In this document: positions 1 through 10,136 of the stretch, piece after piece
How the letters are laid out: each line of letters begins with the position of its first letter
Position numbering within the stretch: position 1 is the first letter of the stretch
Assembly (NCBI RefSeq): GCF_003046585.1
Contig: NZ_QAAE01000005.1
Span: 62,001-126,000, forward strand
Source: Nitrosomonas aestuarii
GTDB lineage: Bacteria; Pseudomonadota; Gammaproteobacteria; Burkholderiales; Nitrosomonadaceae
Direction of reading: 5' to 3'
DNA: 64,000 nt
The notes under the pieces: generated by a model
What the model saw: only the letters and a program-made list of their open reading frames with translations
The model's database searches: none
What the model was told of the DNA's origin: nothing
Program-made: the position numbers and the translations under genes

Positions 1-980
1 GGATGAAAGTCAACCAAAACCATGTTGGCGCCTGCAATAATCCCTTGCGCAGTTACATGCATAATATCCAGAATTCCATCCGGTGATCCAGCACGTGTTC
101 CCACAGAATGCGATGGGTCAATGCAGACCGGCATCCGCGTCAAACGTTTGACAACCGGCACATGTGCAAAATCAACAAAATTACGATGTGGATCGCCCAT
201 ATTCGTTTTCATACCACGCAAACCGAATATTACCTTACGGTTACCCTCTGAGGCCAAATACTCCGCCGCATTCAAGGATTCATCCAACGTAATGCCAAAC
301 CCGCGTTTAATCAATACCGGATAGTCCTGTTGTCTCCCTACTATTTTCAGTAATTCAAAATTCTGAGTATTGCGCGTGCCAATCTGTAACATGACGCCAG
401 TGGCATTACCGGTTTGGTGTAGTGCTGTACGAATTTCATTCAGATGCGTTTCATGCGTTATTTCCATCGCTATCACTTTAATACCATATTTTCCCGCCAG
501 TTCAAACACATAAGGAAGACAACTCTTTCCATGCCCCTGAAACGCGTAGGGACTGGTCCTTGGTTTGTACGCACCCATTCGCGTGCAAACCTGGCCTTGC
601 GCCTGCAACGCTCTCATCATGATTTCTACATGCTCAAGCGTATCAACGGCGCACAAACCAGCAAATACGTTTAAAGTATTCTGACCAAATAAAACGCCGT
701 TATAGCTGAAGCTGGTTGGACGATCATCATTCTGATGCCGTCCGAGTACGCGATATTCCTCAGAAACACGCACAACGCGCTCAACACATGGCAGATTTTT
801 AATCTCATCAATTGATAACGCCTTTGTATTGCCTATCAGGTACAGCTCTGTCAACGTCTGTTCAACGCCAACTTCGGTGTGCACACGCGTAGTAATGCCA
901 GGAAGGTTAGCCAAATGTGCCAACAGTTGCTTATATTCCGAGCTCTCAGGCCGGGTATTGGGAACCAAAACTAGAATCAT
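1..980 (-). CDS. DAHP synthase-like enzyme (type I beta), 3' end cut by window
   Basis: The reading frame begins at the ATG at 980 and runs off the left edge, giving about 326 residues without a stop. An N-terminal ferredoxin-like region of about 90 residues is followed by a DAHP-synthase/KDO8P-synthase barrel. Recognisable motifs are GLCAVD (metal-ligand Cys near residue 110), KPRTSPYAFQGHG, QIGTRNTQNF, LIKRG and DPSHSVGTR. These match the type I beta 3-deoxy-7-phosphoheptulonate synthases, which condense PEP and erythrose 4-phosphate in the first step of the shikimate pathway. It is a divergent member: the usual CERG segment reads GLRG here and GPC reads GLC, so the exact substrate is less certain than the fold. 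No partner gene is visible on this side of the window. Confidence 0.75.
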   Translation of the reverse strand, partial: MILVLVPNTRPESSEYKQLLAHLANLPGITTRVHTEVGVEQTLTELYLIGNTKALSIDEIKNLPCVERVVRVSEEYRVLGRHQNDDRPTSFSYNGVLFGQNTLNVFAGLCAVDTLEHVEIMMRALQAQGQVCTRMGAYKPRTSPYAFQGHGKSCLPYVFELAGKYGIKVIAMEITHETHLNEIRTALHQTGNATGVMLQIGTRNTQNFELLKIVGRQQDYPVLIKRGFGITLDESLNAAEYLASEGNRKVIFGLRGMKTNMGDPHRNFVDFAHVPVVKRLTRMPVCIDPSHSVGTRAGSPDGILDIMHVTAQGIIAGANMVLVDFH

Positions 981-1074
981 AAAATAATATCAAAAAATTT
1001 ATGCCGGGATTTCCGACACAAAGTAAATAGGTTATGAATTCTAACCGAAAACCCGATTTGTTGCCATGATGCAA

Positions 1075-2805
1075 TTAACGTTCTTCCATTCGAAATCGCT
1101 CAAATGCCTGCAAGCATGCATCTACCAGATCACTCACATAAACTACTCCAACCAATTGCCGGGTCTGGCTATCCGTCACCGGAATACTTTCGCCTTTAAA
1201 ACATTTTGATTGCAAATATGCTTCATAGACATTGGTTGTTGTTGTAAAAACAATTGACGATCTCAAAAGAACGTTCTCAATTCGTTCTTCCAGCATTTTT
1301 TCATCATACATGCTGCACAATACCGCAGCGTTGATCTGACCAATTAATTTACCATTTTTATCAGTTACATAAACCACACTTACCGCAGACTCAGACTCAA
1401 CAATCGCAGAACGCGCCGCTGTCAATGTCATATCTGCAACAAAAACAACAGTCGGCTTTGATATAAATGCACTAACTGACATTTCACTCAAGATCTGCTG
1501 TATTTGAGACGTTTCAGGCTCCACGCCGCGCACACGCAACTGGTGATAAAAATAGGAACGATTAAAAAACTCTCTGGTAACAGCACCTGCCACAACAACT
1601 GCCACCATGACAGCAGTCATCAACGAATAACTTCCTGTCAACTCAAACACTATCAAAATAGTCGTAATGGGCGCGCCGATTACCCTGCTGATAACGGCGC
1701 CCATACCAACCACACCGTAAACGGCGGGCGATAATGTAATCCCAACCAATTCCTGAGCACCCATCCCAAATACAGTACCCATCATTGCACCAAGAAAAAT
1801 TGCGGGACCAAATATGCCACCGGAGAAACCTGCGGCAAAACTCACGGATGTCGCCACTAATTTGGCCAGTACCAGCATCAATAAGACATTAGCTGTTATT
1901 TCAGATTGAAAGGCATCGCGTATAATCTGCTCACCCAACCCGAAAGTCTGTGGGAAAACAACCACAATTCCACCCAGCAACATGCCCCCCAATACAGCTT
2001 TTGCCATGGCAGAAACGGGCAATAACTGCGCCAACCTGCTGAAATGGTCCATCATGGACATATAAATCACTGCCAAAGCGCCACCTAAAACACCCACCAG
2101 TGCAAACAAAAAATACTCCCAGTCCGCAACCCTCGGCATGTCCGGCAGCAGAAAAAGTATGCTATCAAACGCATGCATTTTCACAACAGCGCTGGCCACC
2201 GCCGATGAAATCACAATAGGCATTACAGACCTGCCCCCGAAACGGCCCAGAACTGCCTCATGCGCAAACACTACCCCGGCCAGTGGCGCTGAAAATGACG
2301 CTGAAATAGCGCCGGCCACACCGCAAGCCAGTAAGGTTCTCTTATGTTCGGCTGTTAGTTTCAGTAATTGAGCGAGCCAGGACCCCAGAGAAGCACCCAG
2401 ATGCACAGCCGGCCCATACCTTCCAACTGATGCACCGCTTCCGATTGACACAATACTGGCAACAGCACTGCCAATACCTGCTTTAATAGACATATCCCCG
2501 GCACCCAGCCGTACCGCTTCAATTGCATCAGCCGGTCCATGATTTCGGCCTTCTGGCATTCCATATTGAATAATCAATCGCACAATAACGGCACCGACAA
2601 CAGGCAGAATAAATAAATACCAAACAGAAATATTGTCCAGATACGCGTAAAGCTGGCTGCCTTTTACCCCCAAAAATAATAGGTGCAGCTTATCGATAGC
2701 CCATAAGAAGCCCATCGAGGCATAACTGGCCACAACACCTACAATTGTTGCCAGGGACGCCATAAAAAAGGTTTCATGCCAGTTTCTGTTGGAAACTTCC
2801 ATCAT
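1075..2805 (-). CDS. ClC-family chloride channel/transporter with CBS domains
   Basis: A 576-residue integral membrane protein with about ten hydrophobic helices up to residue 430 and a C-terminal tail (about 440-576) that reads as a CBS domain pair. ClC landmarks are GSGASVGRYGP (121-131), GVVFAHE (178-183) and GFSGGIFGP. In the E. coli ClC exchanger the GREGP glutamate (E148) is the external proton and chloride gate. Here that position is tyrosine (Y130), while the internal-side glutamate (E183) is kept. The protein may therefore act as a passive channel or an uncoupled transporter rather than an H+/Cl- exchanger; that is inference. Two adjacent Met codons (2805, 2802) could start it. It diverges from regB across a 243-base spacer. 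Confidence 0.88.
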   Translation of the reverse strand: MMEVSNRNWHETFFMASLATIVGVVASYASMGFLWAIDKLHLLFLGVKGSQLYAYLDNISVWYLFILPVVGAVIVRLIIQYGMPEGRNHGPADAIEAVRLGAGDMSIKAGIGSAVASIVSIGSGASVGRYGPAVHLGASLGSWLAQLLKLTAEHKRTLLACGVAGAISASFSAPLAGVVFAHEAVLGRFGGRSVMPIVISSAVASAVVKMHAFDSILFLLPDMPRVADWEYFLFALVGVLGGALAVIYMSMMDHFSRLAQLLPVSAMAKAVLGGMLLGGIVVVFPQTFGLGEQIIRDAFQSEITANVLLMLVLAKLVATSVSFAAGFSGGIFGPAIFLGAMMGTVFGMGAQELVGITLSPAVYGVVGMGAVISRVIGAPITTILIVFELTGSYSLMTAVMVAVVVAGAVTREFFNRSYFYHQLRVRGVEPETSQIQQILSEMSVSAFISKPTVVFVADMTLTAARSAIVESESAVSVVYVTDKNGKLIGQINAAVLCSMYDEKMLEERIENVLLRSSIVFTTTTNVYEAYLQSKCFKGESIPVTDSQTRQLVGVVYVSDLVDACLQAFERFRMEER

Positions 2806-2865
2806 TCAGTCAGTTTGTTATTCATAGGAAATCGTATTTTTGCTACTGCCGCACATAATCTTTCA

Positions 2866-2882
2866 TGCGACAATATGTCACA
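2866..2882. promoter_or_regulatory. Imperfect inverted repeat, candidate RegA-type operator
   Basis: TGCGACA-ATA-TGTCACA has 7-base arms with one mismatch and lies between the divergent ClC and regB genes. It contains the GCGAC/GTCRC core reminiscent of sites bound by RegA/PrrA/ActR regulators. Autoregulation of regBA would fit, but the site was recognised by eye only. Confidence 0.3.
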
Positions 2883-3048
2883 TAGTCATTTATATCAATT
2901 TAGGTTAATGTAGTTTATTTTTTTAAGCTAAGAAAATTGTTTCCATTGTTCTACTTAAGCAAACGGACTTGAAAATATAATAAAACAGCATTTTAGAGCA
3001 AGCTGCTTTTTTCTCTGACCGCCTTCCAACAACCCAAGCCATAGCAAC

Positions 3049-4308
3049 ATGTTCAGCGACCTTAGCAAATCACCACTCAGTAAAAACCTGCAACGCCTTT
3101 TCTGGCTCAGAAATATTGCCATCCTCGCACAATGTCTGACTTTCAGCCTTGTTTATACCATTATCGATCTTGACATTCCGTGGACTGAGATGATCATAGT
3201 TGTTATATTGCTGTCAGCATTGAATTTGCTTACCTGGATACGTCTGTATCAGAATTGGCCGGTATCCAATATTGAGTTTTTTGCGCAATTATTGATCGAT
3301 GTGTTTGCGCTCAGTGCATTGTTATATTTCAGTGGCGGCTCAACCAATCCATTTATCTCATTGTATCTTTTACCACTGACTATTGCCGCCGCTGCCCTTC
3401 CCTGGCGCTACACCTGGGTCATGGCCATTATTACTATCGGCTGCTATACGCTGCTTTTGTTTAACTATGTACCGCTTCCTCATGACCACAGCAAACATCT
3501 GATTGAATTCAATCTGCATGTCTCCGGTATGTGGCTGGCTTTCGTACTCAGCACTGTGATTATTGCCTGGTTTGTTGTAAAAATGAGCATCTCCATTCGG
3601 GAGCGCGACCATGATCTTGCCTTGGCGCGTGAACACGCGCTTCGCAATGAGCAGATTATTGCCCTGGGCACGCTTGCTGCAGGTGCGGCACATGAATTGG
3701 GCACGCCATTATCTACCATGGCCGTAATCACGGGCGAGCTGCAAAAAGACCATATCAACGATAGTGAATTTCAAAATAACATTCGCATTTTGCGCGACCA
3801 GATCGCACATTGCAAACAAACACTCACTCAACTTCTTGCCAAAGCCGGGCAGACCAGAGTTGAAGGCGGCACCCAGTTGCCCGTTGATGAATTTATATTT
3901 TCATTACTCGAGAAATGGAAACTGATACGACCCACCGTTCAATTTACCTATAAGAGCGATGGTCCGCTTCCCAGTCCTAAAATCATGGATAATCAACTAG
4001 TCAGCCAGTCAATTCTGAATCTGCTCAATAACGCCGCCGATGCTTCTTCAAAATGTATCGAAATCAAAAGCAGATGGGATCACAAAAACCTGCACCTGGA
4101 AATCATTGATGATGGCGAAGGTCTCTCGGATGCCGTCACCCAGCGTGCCGGTGAAGCTTTTTTTACCACCAAAGCACCTGGACAAGGCTTTGGCATTGGT
4201 TTGTTTTTAGCCAATGCCAATATAGAGCGGCTGGGCGGCAGCGTACATTTATTTAATCTTGAAGACGGCGGTGCTTGCACACAAGTCACACTGCCAATAA
4301 TTGGATAA
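3049..4308 (+). CDS. regB: Redox-responsive sensor histidine kinase RegB/PrrB/ActS family
   Basis: A 419-residue membrane kinase with about six N-terminal membrane helices. The quinone-site heptapeptide GGSTNPF characteristic of RegB is at 96-102. The H-box HELGTPLSTMA carries the phosphorylated His at 215, and the redox-active Cys of the family is present at 255 (IAHCKQTL). N-box (NLLNNAADAS), G1 (DDGEGL) and G2 (GFGIGLFLANA) ATP-binding motifs follow. RegB senses quinone and redox state and phosphorylates RegA. The response regulator starts 5 bases downstream, so the two form an operon. Every signature residue of the family is intact. Confidence 0.95.
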   Translation: MFSDLSKSPLSKNLQRLFWLRNIAILAQCLTFSLVYTIIDLDIPWTEMIIVVILLSALNLLTWIRLYQNWPVSNIEFFAQLLIDVFALSALLYFSGGSTNPFISLYLLPLTIAAAALPWRYTWVMAIITIGCYTLLLFNYVPLPHDHSKHLIEFNLHVSGMWLAFVLSTVIIAWFVVKMSISIRERDHDLALAREHALRNEQIIALGTLAAGAAHELGTPLSTMAVITGELQKDHINDSEFQNNIRILRDQIAHCKQTLTQLLAKAGQTRVEGGTQLPVDEFIFSLLEKWKLIRPTVQFTYKSDGPLPSPKIMDNQLVSQSILNLLNNAADASSKCIEIKSRWDHKNLHLEIIDDGEGLSDAVTQRAGEAFFTTKAPGQGFGIGLFLANANIERLGGSVHLFNLEDGGACTQVTLPIIG

Positions 4309-4313
4309 GAATT

Positions 4314-4892
4314 ATGACAACATCAAAGTCTCTCGAAATAAATGAAACAGACGAAGCCAGCGAGCAGCCCGATCTGCTCATTGTCGATGATGACGAGATA
4401 TTTTCTGATGTACTGGCGAGAGCCATGACTAAGCGGGGCTTCAATGTATATACTACACATACCATTGATGATGCACTTGCACAGGCTGAAACCGTCTCGC
4501 CGGAATACGCCATTGTTGATCTCAAATTAGCCAGCGAATCCGGATTGGTTATGGTTGAAAAATTAAAAGTACTGGACCCTGGCACACGCATTGTCATGCT
4601 GACCGGTTATGCCAGTATTGCAACAGCTGTGGAAGCAATAAAACTGGGCGCGACACATTATCTGGCCAAACCCGTTGATGCCGATGAAATCATGGCTGCA
4701 TTTGAACGTACCAACGGCGACGCCGAAACACCAATCAGTGCCAATCCTCTATCCGTAAACAGACTTGAATGGGAATATATTCAACGCATTCTGGCTGAAA
4801 ATGATCACAATATTTCAGTCACCGCCAGAATCCTAAACATGCATCGCCGGACACTGCAGCGCAAACTGGCCAAAAAACCGCATCGGGAATAA
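4314..4892 (+). CDS. regA: Response regulator RegA/PrrA/ActR family
   Basis: A 192-residue protein when started at the ATG at 4314, which is preceded by a purine-rich GGATAAGA. An upstream in-frame start at 4275 would overlap regB and looks wrong. The receiver domain has the acidic pocket VDDDE and phospho-acceptor Asp69 (VDLKLA). The conserved Thr lies in MLTGYAS and the Lys in LAKPVD. A Fis-type helix-turn-helix closes the protein (NISVTARILNMHRRTLQRKL), nearly identical to the family signature. It is the partner of RegB and is expected to control genes by oxygen and redox state. Confidence 0.95.
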   Translation: MTTSKSLEINETDEASEQPDLLIVDDDEIFSDVLARAMTKRGFNVYTTHTIDDALAQAETVSPEYAIVDLKLASESGLVMVEKLKVLDPGTRIVMLTGYASIATAVEAIKLGATHYLAKPVDADEIMAAFERTNGDAETPISANPLSVNRLEWEYIQRILAENDHNISVTARILNMHRRTLQRKLAKKPHRE

Positions 4893-4994
4893 TTCACAGC
4901 CCTAAAACCAGCCATTTTCATAATAGAAAAATTTGCAGCGGAATTTTTCAGCCGCTTCATGTACCCTATTACTCCTTTTCTATAAACCACGAGC

Positions 4995-7895
4995 ATGAAA
5001 GACTTCAAACCAGGTCAGCGCTGGATATGCGATGTTGACTTACAATTGGGCCTAGGGACAGTGCAATCAGTTGAAGAACGTATGGTCCGTATTATATTCA
5101 TGACAACTGGAGAAACGCGCACCTATGCCCGACAATCCGCACCATTAACGCGTGTTATTTTCAATGTAGGCGACACAATCATGAACCGTGATGGCATTGT
5201 TGTCCAAATTCTGTCTATCCAGGAAGAAGACGGCCTGTTCATATACTCCGGACAAAACGAGCACGGCAACCATTTTACAATCTCAGAACAGCAACTCGCA
5301 CATCATTTACAATTCAACCGGCCTATCGAACGATTACTCAATCAGCATATTGACGCCGACAAGTGGTTCCGGGTCCGCTACCAAACCTGGCTGCAAAAAA
5401 GCAGGCTTGCAAGTGCGCCGTTATACGGTCTGCTCGGTACGCGCACCAGTCTGATTCCTCATCAACTTTATATCGCCTACGAGGTAGGCCGCCGTTACGC
5501 GCCACGCGTATTACTCGCTGATGAGGTCGGACTGGGAAAAACAATTGAAGCTGGCATGATTTTGCATCAGCAGCTCCTGACCGAGCGCGCCAAACGTATC
5601 CTGATTGTCGTTCCTGAGACGCTAATCCACCAATGGCTGGTGGAAATGTTGCGCCGCTTCAATCTTCACTTCAGTATATTTGATGAGGAACGGTATACCG
5701 CCATTGAAGAAAGCTGCACCGGAGAAAATCCGTTTCACAGCGAGCAGTTAATTCTGTGCAGCCTGAGATTTCTTTGTCATAGTCCGCAACATTTTCAAGC
5801 GGCTTTAAATGGTGATTGGGATTTACTGGTTGTCGACGAAGCACACCACCTGGAATGGTCTGAACAATCATCCAGCCCTGCATATCAAGTCATCGAACAA
5901 CTGGCCGCACAAACAAGCGGCGTACTGCTACTCACCGCCACCCCTGAGCAACTGGGCAAAGCGGGGCACTTTGCCCGTCTGCGACTGCTGGACCCGAATC
6001 GTTTTGCCGATTTTCAACATTTTGTCGCAGAAGAACAGGCCTATGAACCGATCGCTAATGCGGTCGAGGCACTACTCGGCGAACAACAACCGGATGAAAC
6101 AACCAGAAAAACAATTTTGGCGATTGAAAACAGTACCCAGACCAACTCGCTGCTATCCAGTCTGGAAAAAACAGCTACCGATACTGAACAAAACAAGCAG
6201 GCACGGCAAATACTTGCTGCTTTGTTGCTGGACCGTCACGGCACGGGACGCCTATTGTTTCGTAATACGCGCGCAGCAGTCAAAGGTTTTCCTGAAAGAA
6301 AGCTTTTCGTGGCTCCGCTGCCGCTACCAGACTATTATGACGAATGTCTGACTGTCTTTGAGTCAGGTACACTCTCGGAACCGCAATTACTACTTTATCC
6401 GGAGCTGCTCTATCAGGCCAGCGCTGTCACTGAATATCCGGCATGGACAGAAATAGATCCCCGCATCAGCTGGCTGTACAATACAATGCGTCAACTCAAA
6501 CCGGAAAAGATTCTGGTGATTACTGCCAGCGCACAAACCGCGCGCGATATTGCACAAGTACTCAAGACATTGACAAGTCAACATTTTCCAGTCTTTCATG
6601 AACACATGAGTTTGCTGGAACGCGATCGGGCCGCCGCGTTCTTTGCCGACAGGGAAACGGGATGCCAAGTATTGATTTGCTCAGAAATTGGTAGTGAAGG
6701 TCGTAATTTCCAATTTGCCCACCATCTTGTTTTGTTTGATCTACCGTTTAATCCTGATATGCTGGAGCAACGTATCGGCAGGTTGGATCGTATTGGTCAA
6801 ACAGAAACAATCAATATCCACGTACCCTATCTGCTAAACAGCGCGCAGGCGATCATGCTGAACTGGTATCACCAGGGCCTTAACGCACTCGCAAAGATCT
6901 GTCCGGCGGGCCAGACTGTTTTTCAACAATTTGAAAAACAATTGATAACGGCACTTCATTTGCGCGACCCTGATTCAAATGACTTCTCTGAATTGATTAC
7001 ACATACCCAGAAAACCAGCCAGATACTGGGTGAAGCACTTGATCGCGGGCGAGACCGACTGCTTGAATACAATTCATTTCGTCCGCAGATTGCTAAACAG
7101 CTGTACCAGACTGCACTTTCTCAGGATAAAAATAACAGTTTGCAACGCTACATGGATATCGCTTTCGATTGCTTTGGCGTGCATGTTGAAGAGCACCGTA
7201 GTAAAAGCTATCGCATCGAACCCAGTGAACATATGACATCGGCATTTCCAGGACTGCACGACGAGGGAATAGTCATTACTTATAAAAGAAGCGAGGCGCT
7301 TGCCAACGAGGACTGGCAGTTTCTTACCTGGGAGCATCCCATGGTCATCCACGCCATGGATCGCATCACTGGCAACGAAACCGGTAATGCTACGGTCTCA
7401 AGCTTTTCACATCGCGATGCCCAGCCAGGCATATTGTTTCTTGAGTGCCTGTTTGTACTCGAAATATCCACAACTCACACTGCAACCGGAAGCCATATTC
7501 TACCATCAATCATGATACGGACAATTATCGATGAACAAGGCTGTTCTGATTATCCCGCACTGGACCATGCAACAGTCAATCAATGCCTGGAAACGATTTC
7601 ACAGGATATCGCCAAACAAGTAATCGAACTGAAAAAAGACGTTATTCAAGAAATGGTAGCGGCCAGCGAACAACTTGCTTCCGCACAAATTCCCACTTTA
7701 TCCAGACAAACCAGAGACCAGACGCATGCAGTCTTTACTACAGAAATTGAAAGACTGAAAGCGCTGCAGAAAATCAACCCCAACGTCCGCCCAGAGGAAA
7801 TCCATTTTTTTGAACAGCAGCTGGCTAATTTAATACAGGTGCTAGATACTGCACGTATCCGACTCGATGCCATTCGGGTTATCGTTGCCACCTGA
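4995..7895 (+). CDS. rapA: RNA polymerase-associated SNF2-type ATPase RapA (HepA)
   Basis: A 966-residue Swi2/Snf2 ATPase, the usual length for RapA. The N-terminal 110 residues form the Tudor-like region (FKPGQRWICDVDLQLGLGTV). The helicase core has Walker A DEVGLGKT (from residue 176), the DEAHH box (281-285), the LLLTATP motif and the C-terminal motifs ICSEIGSEGRNFQFAHHLV and EQRIGRLDRIGQT. RapA binds RNA polymerase and helps recycle it after transcription. It stands alone with about 100 bases before and 95 bases after it. Confidence 0.92.
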   Translation: MKDFKPGQRWICDVDLQLGLGTVQSVEERMVRIIFMTTGETRTYARQSAPLTRVIFNVGDTIMNRDGIVVQILSIQEEDGLFIYSGQNEHGNHFTISEQQLAHHLQFNRPIERLLNQHIDADKWFRVRYQTWLQKSRLASAPLYGLLGTRTSLIPHQLYIAYEVGRRYAPRVLLADEVGLGKTIEAGMILHQQLLTERAKRILIVVPETLIHQWLVEMLRRFNLHFSIFDEERYTAIEESCTGENPFHSEQLILCSLRFLCHSPQHFQAALNGDWDLLVVDEAHHLEWSEQSSSPAYQVIEQLAAQTSGVLLLTATPEQLGKAGHFARLRLLDPNRFADFQHFVAEEQAYEPIANAVEALLGEQQPDETTRKTILAIENSTQTNSLLSSLEKTATDTEQNKQARQILAALLLDRHGTGRLLFRNTRAAVKGFPERKLFVAPLPLPDYYDECLTVFESGTLSEPQLLLYPELLYQASAVTEYPAWTEIDPRISWLYNTMRQLKPEKILVITASAQTARDIAQVLKTLTSQHFPVFHEHMSLLERDRAAAFFADRETGCQVLICSEIGSEGRNFQFAHHLVLFDLPFNPDMLEQRIGRLDRIGQTETINIHVPYLLNSAQAIMLNWYHQGLNALAKICPAGQTVFQQFEKQLITALHLRDPDSNDFSELITHTQKTSQILGEALDRGRDRLLEYNSFRPQIAKQLYQTALSQDKNNSLQRYMDIAFDCFGVHVEEHRSKSYRIEPSEHMTSAFPGLHDEGIVITYKRSEALANEDWQFLTWEHPMVIHAMDRITGNETGNATVSSFSHRDAQPGILFLECLFVLEISTTHTATGSHILPSIMIRTIIDEQGCSDYPALDHATVNQCLETISQDIAKQVIELKKDVIQEMVAASEQLASAQIPTLSRQTRDQTHAVFTTEIERLKALQKINPNVRPEEIHFFEQQLANLIQVLDTARIRLDAIRVIVAT

Positions 7896-7990
7896 ATAAA
7901 TTCAGGTTTCATGGAAGCATCTTTTTTCTCTTATTTTCCATATGCTTGCCATTGTTTTATACTAACGTATTTTATTGAGCAGTCTTGATT

Positions 7991-8680
7991 ATGAATGAAC
8001 CGCGCATTATTGTTGCGCTGGATTTTAGCAGTGCCGAAAAAGCACTGAATCTGGCAACCCAGCTTAATCCAGAATTATGTCGCTTAAAAGTGGGCAAAGA
8101 GCTTTTTACCGTGGCCGGTCCCAACCTCGTCAAACAATTGACCCGGGAAGGCTTCGATATTTTTCTCGATTTGAAATTTCATGATATTCCCAACACCGTT
8201 GCCAAGGCGTGCAAAGCTGCTGCTGATCTGGGTGTCTGGATGATGAATGTACATGCGCTGGGCGGCAAGAAAATGCTGGTGGCAGCACGTGAAGCGGTGC
8301 CACCGGGCACTGCCAGGCTCATTGCAGTCACACTGCTGACCAGCATGAATCAGGATGATCTAAATGATGTTGGTTTGCAGGGCGAACCCGAACAGATTGT
8401 GCTGCGTCTTGCCAGACTTACACAAAATTGCGGACTCGATGGCGTCGTTTGCTCCGCACTGGAGGTCAGCAATTTAAGACAACACCTTAACACGGGCTTT
8501 AATCTGGTCACGCCGGGTATACGGCTGGAAGCAGACAGTCTGGATGACCAAAAACGGGTAGCCACCCCTTCCACTGCTATCAAAAACGGGGCTGATTATC
8601 TGGTCATTGGCAGACCGATTACTCAGGCAAAAGATCCGCTGCTGGTATTACAGAAATTGAATCAGTCGATTACGATGTAA
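7991..8680 (+). CDS. pyrF: Orotidine 5'-phosphate decarboxylase
   Basis: A 229-residue TIM-barrel enzyme of the short bacterial type that converts OMP to UMP, the last step of de novo pyrimidine synthesis. The catalytic Asp-Lys-Asp segment [11 protein letters not shown] lies at 60-70, and the phosphate-binding end VTPGIR and YLVIGRPIT are intact. ATG at 7991 gives the standard N-terminus [15 protein letters not shown] at 7985 is in frame and sits closer to a GAG, so the start could be two codons earlier. Confidence 0.95.
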   Translation: MNEPRIIVALDFSSAEKALNLATQLNPELCRLKVGKELFTVAGPNLVKQLTREGFDIFLDLKFHDIPNTVAKACKAAADLGVWMMNVHALGGKKMLVAAREAVPPGTARLIAVTLLTSMNQDDLNDVGLQGEPEQIVLRLARLTQNCGLDGVVCSALEVSNLRQHLNTGFNLVTPGIRLEADSLDDQKRVATPSTAIKNGADYLVIGRPITQAKDPLLVLQKLNQSITM

Positions 8681-8999
8681 TCATCGTTTTCTACAACAGA
8701 CTCCGTTTACTGGCAGCCTTGAAGCATAAAGCCGAGACTGTGTGAGCCCTGCTACTGGGCATTTTTTTATCAGGTAAGTACGCACTTTTGATTTCTTTGA
8801 CTATCTGTTAAAGAATATCGCTATTTTGTCGCTATCTGAACAACCGTATTACTTTTAATCACGTCACATTACAAGGCAGTAACGATCGCAGCTGCATCAC
8901 AATTTATCGGAACCATCTTATTCATGTGTTATTGATTCAGGCTTTACGACCGAAAACCTACCGAAAAACTGTTTACAGAAACATAGAGAGACATACCTC
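8681..8999. other. Spacer between pyrF and the HDOD gene
   Basis: 319 bases without a convincing gene. It holds the terminator-like hairpin listed next and the leader of the HDOD gene, including the purine run AGAGAGA shortly before its GTG start. I see nothing else. Confidence 0.5.
8746..8768 (+). terminator. Short Rho-independent terminator after pyrF
   Basis: A GCCC/GGGC stem (8746-8749 with 8757-8760) with a 7-base loop is followed by a T run (8762-8768), 66 bases beyond the pyrF stop. The stem is short, so efficiency is doubtful. Confidence 0.4.
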
Positions 9000-9884
9000 G
9001 TGGAAAACAGACATAACGAAGCAGCGAAAACTAATCTGCAACAAATGCTTCTGCACCCAGAAAAACTCCCCCCATTGCCAGAAACGGCACAGGCACTCAT
9101 CCTGTTGCGCAACAACCCTAACGCAAATTTGGATGAGCTCGTCACCATCATCGAAAAAGACCCCGGGTTGGCCAGTTTCATAATGAAATACGCGCGCATG
9201 GCAATCTTTGGTTATGGGGAGCGGATCACTTCGGTATGGCACGCCATATCATTAGCACTCGGTTTCAATAGTGCGTTGAATATGGCCACTGGCGTCGCCT
9301 CAGCCGGGTGTCTCAAAATTACCAATCGTGGGCCGCTGGGACGCATTCGTATCTGGCATCACGCCCTCAAGTGCGCAGCGCTATGCCGTGAGTTAGCCAA
9401 AACGATGGAAAAAAAGCAATCCGTAGATTCCGGCCTTGCATATTTATGCGGTTTGTTCCATAACTTTGGATATTTACTCTTTGGCCACCTGCTCCCGCAA
9501 CAATATACTTTTTTGAACGATCTGTGCCTGTACTATCCGGCTAAAGAAACAAGACACCTGGAACTCCAGGTTTTTGGTATTACCCACGATTTTGCCGGGG
9601 CCTATTTAATCGAAGCGTGGCAATTACCTGGTGAAATTGTAACGGCTGTTGCCGAACATCACTTTCCGGATTATGAAGGACAACATGCTCACTATGTCAA
9701 GCTGGTTGCAGTTGCCAATCGCTTATTACAAAATGAGGGCATTTCCGATGCATGCGATCATATAGAAACGGCAGCATTGCTGGAATGTCTGCAGATACCT
9801 GCCCCGGATGCTGAGGCCGCGCTGCAAATGATCGATAGCTGTCTGGATGATTTTGACACACTCGCTACTGATCTGGCGGCTTAA
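9000..9884 (+). CDS. HDOD domain signalling protein
   Basis: A 294-residue protein starting with GTG at 9000. Residues about 20-225 form an HDOD domain: LPPLPETAQALILL at the front, IIEKDPGLASFIMKYA, the HALKCAALCRELA helix, and the degenerate HD segment YLCGLFHNFGYLLFG. HDOD proteins are non-catalytic relatives of HD phosphohydrolases, found alone or fused to signalling modules, and often act in second-messenger or stress control. No output domain is attached here and the neighbours give no clue to its partner. Confidence 0.85.
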   Translation: MENRHNEAAKTNLQQMLLHPEKLPPLPETAQALILLRNNPNANLDELVTIIEKDPGLASFIMKYARMAIFGYGERITSVWHAISLALGFNSALNMATGVASAGCLKITNRGPLGRIRIWHHALKCAALCRELAKTMEKKQSVDSGLAYLCGLFHNFGYLLFGHLLPQQYTFLNDLCLYYPAKETRHLELQVFGITHDFAGAYLIEAWQLPGEIVTAVAEHHFPDYEGQHAHYVKLVAVANRLLQNEGISDACDHIETAALLECLQIPAPDAEAALQMIDSCLDDFDTLATDLAA

Positions 9885-10136
9885 GGTACACTCAGTCACC
9901 GCGGCCACTGTAGTTGCTGCCTGATGCCGACACGACTGCTTTTTGCATGCAGGTCAGAGTGTACGATCACCGACGACTACAGAATATTCAATCGCGCAAA
10001 CACAAATTGCAGCTTGACTAGGAAAGCTACAATTAACATATGGAAGTTGCTCGCATTGACTTTGTGCGACTATAACCTAATATTTATCCAGTTAATGGAA
10101 TACTGGTCTTATAACTCAATAACCTTTAACCTGGAC

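Noticed and set aside
22-674. Two plus-strand open frames of 76 and 100 codons at the left edge
   Set aside because: They are shadows of the minus-strand DAHP-synthase-like frame, which has recognisable motifs throughout.
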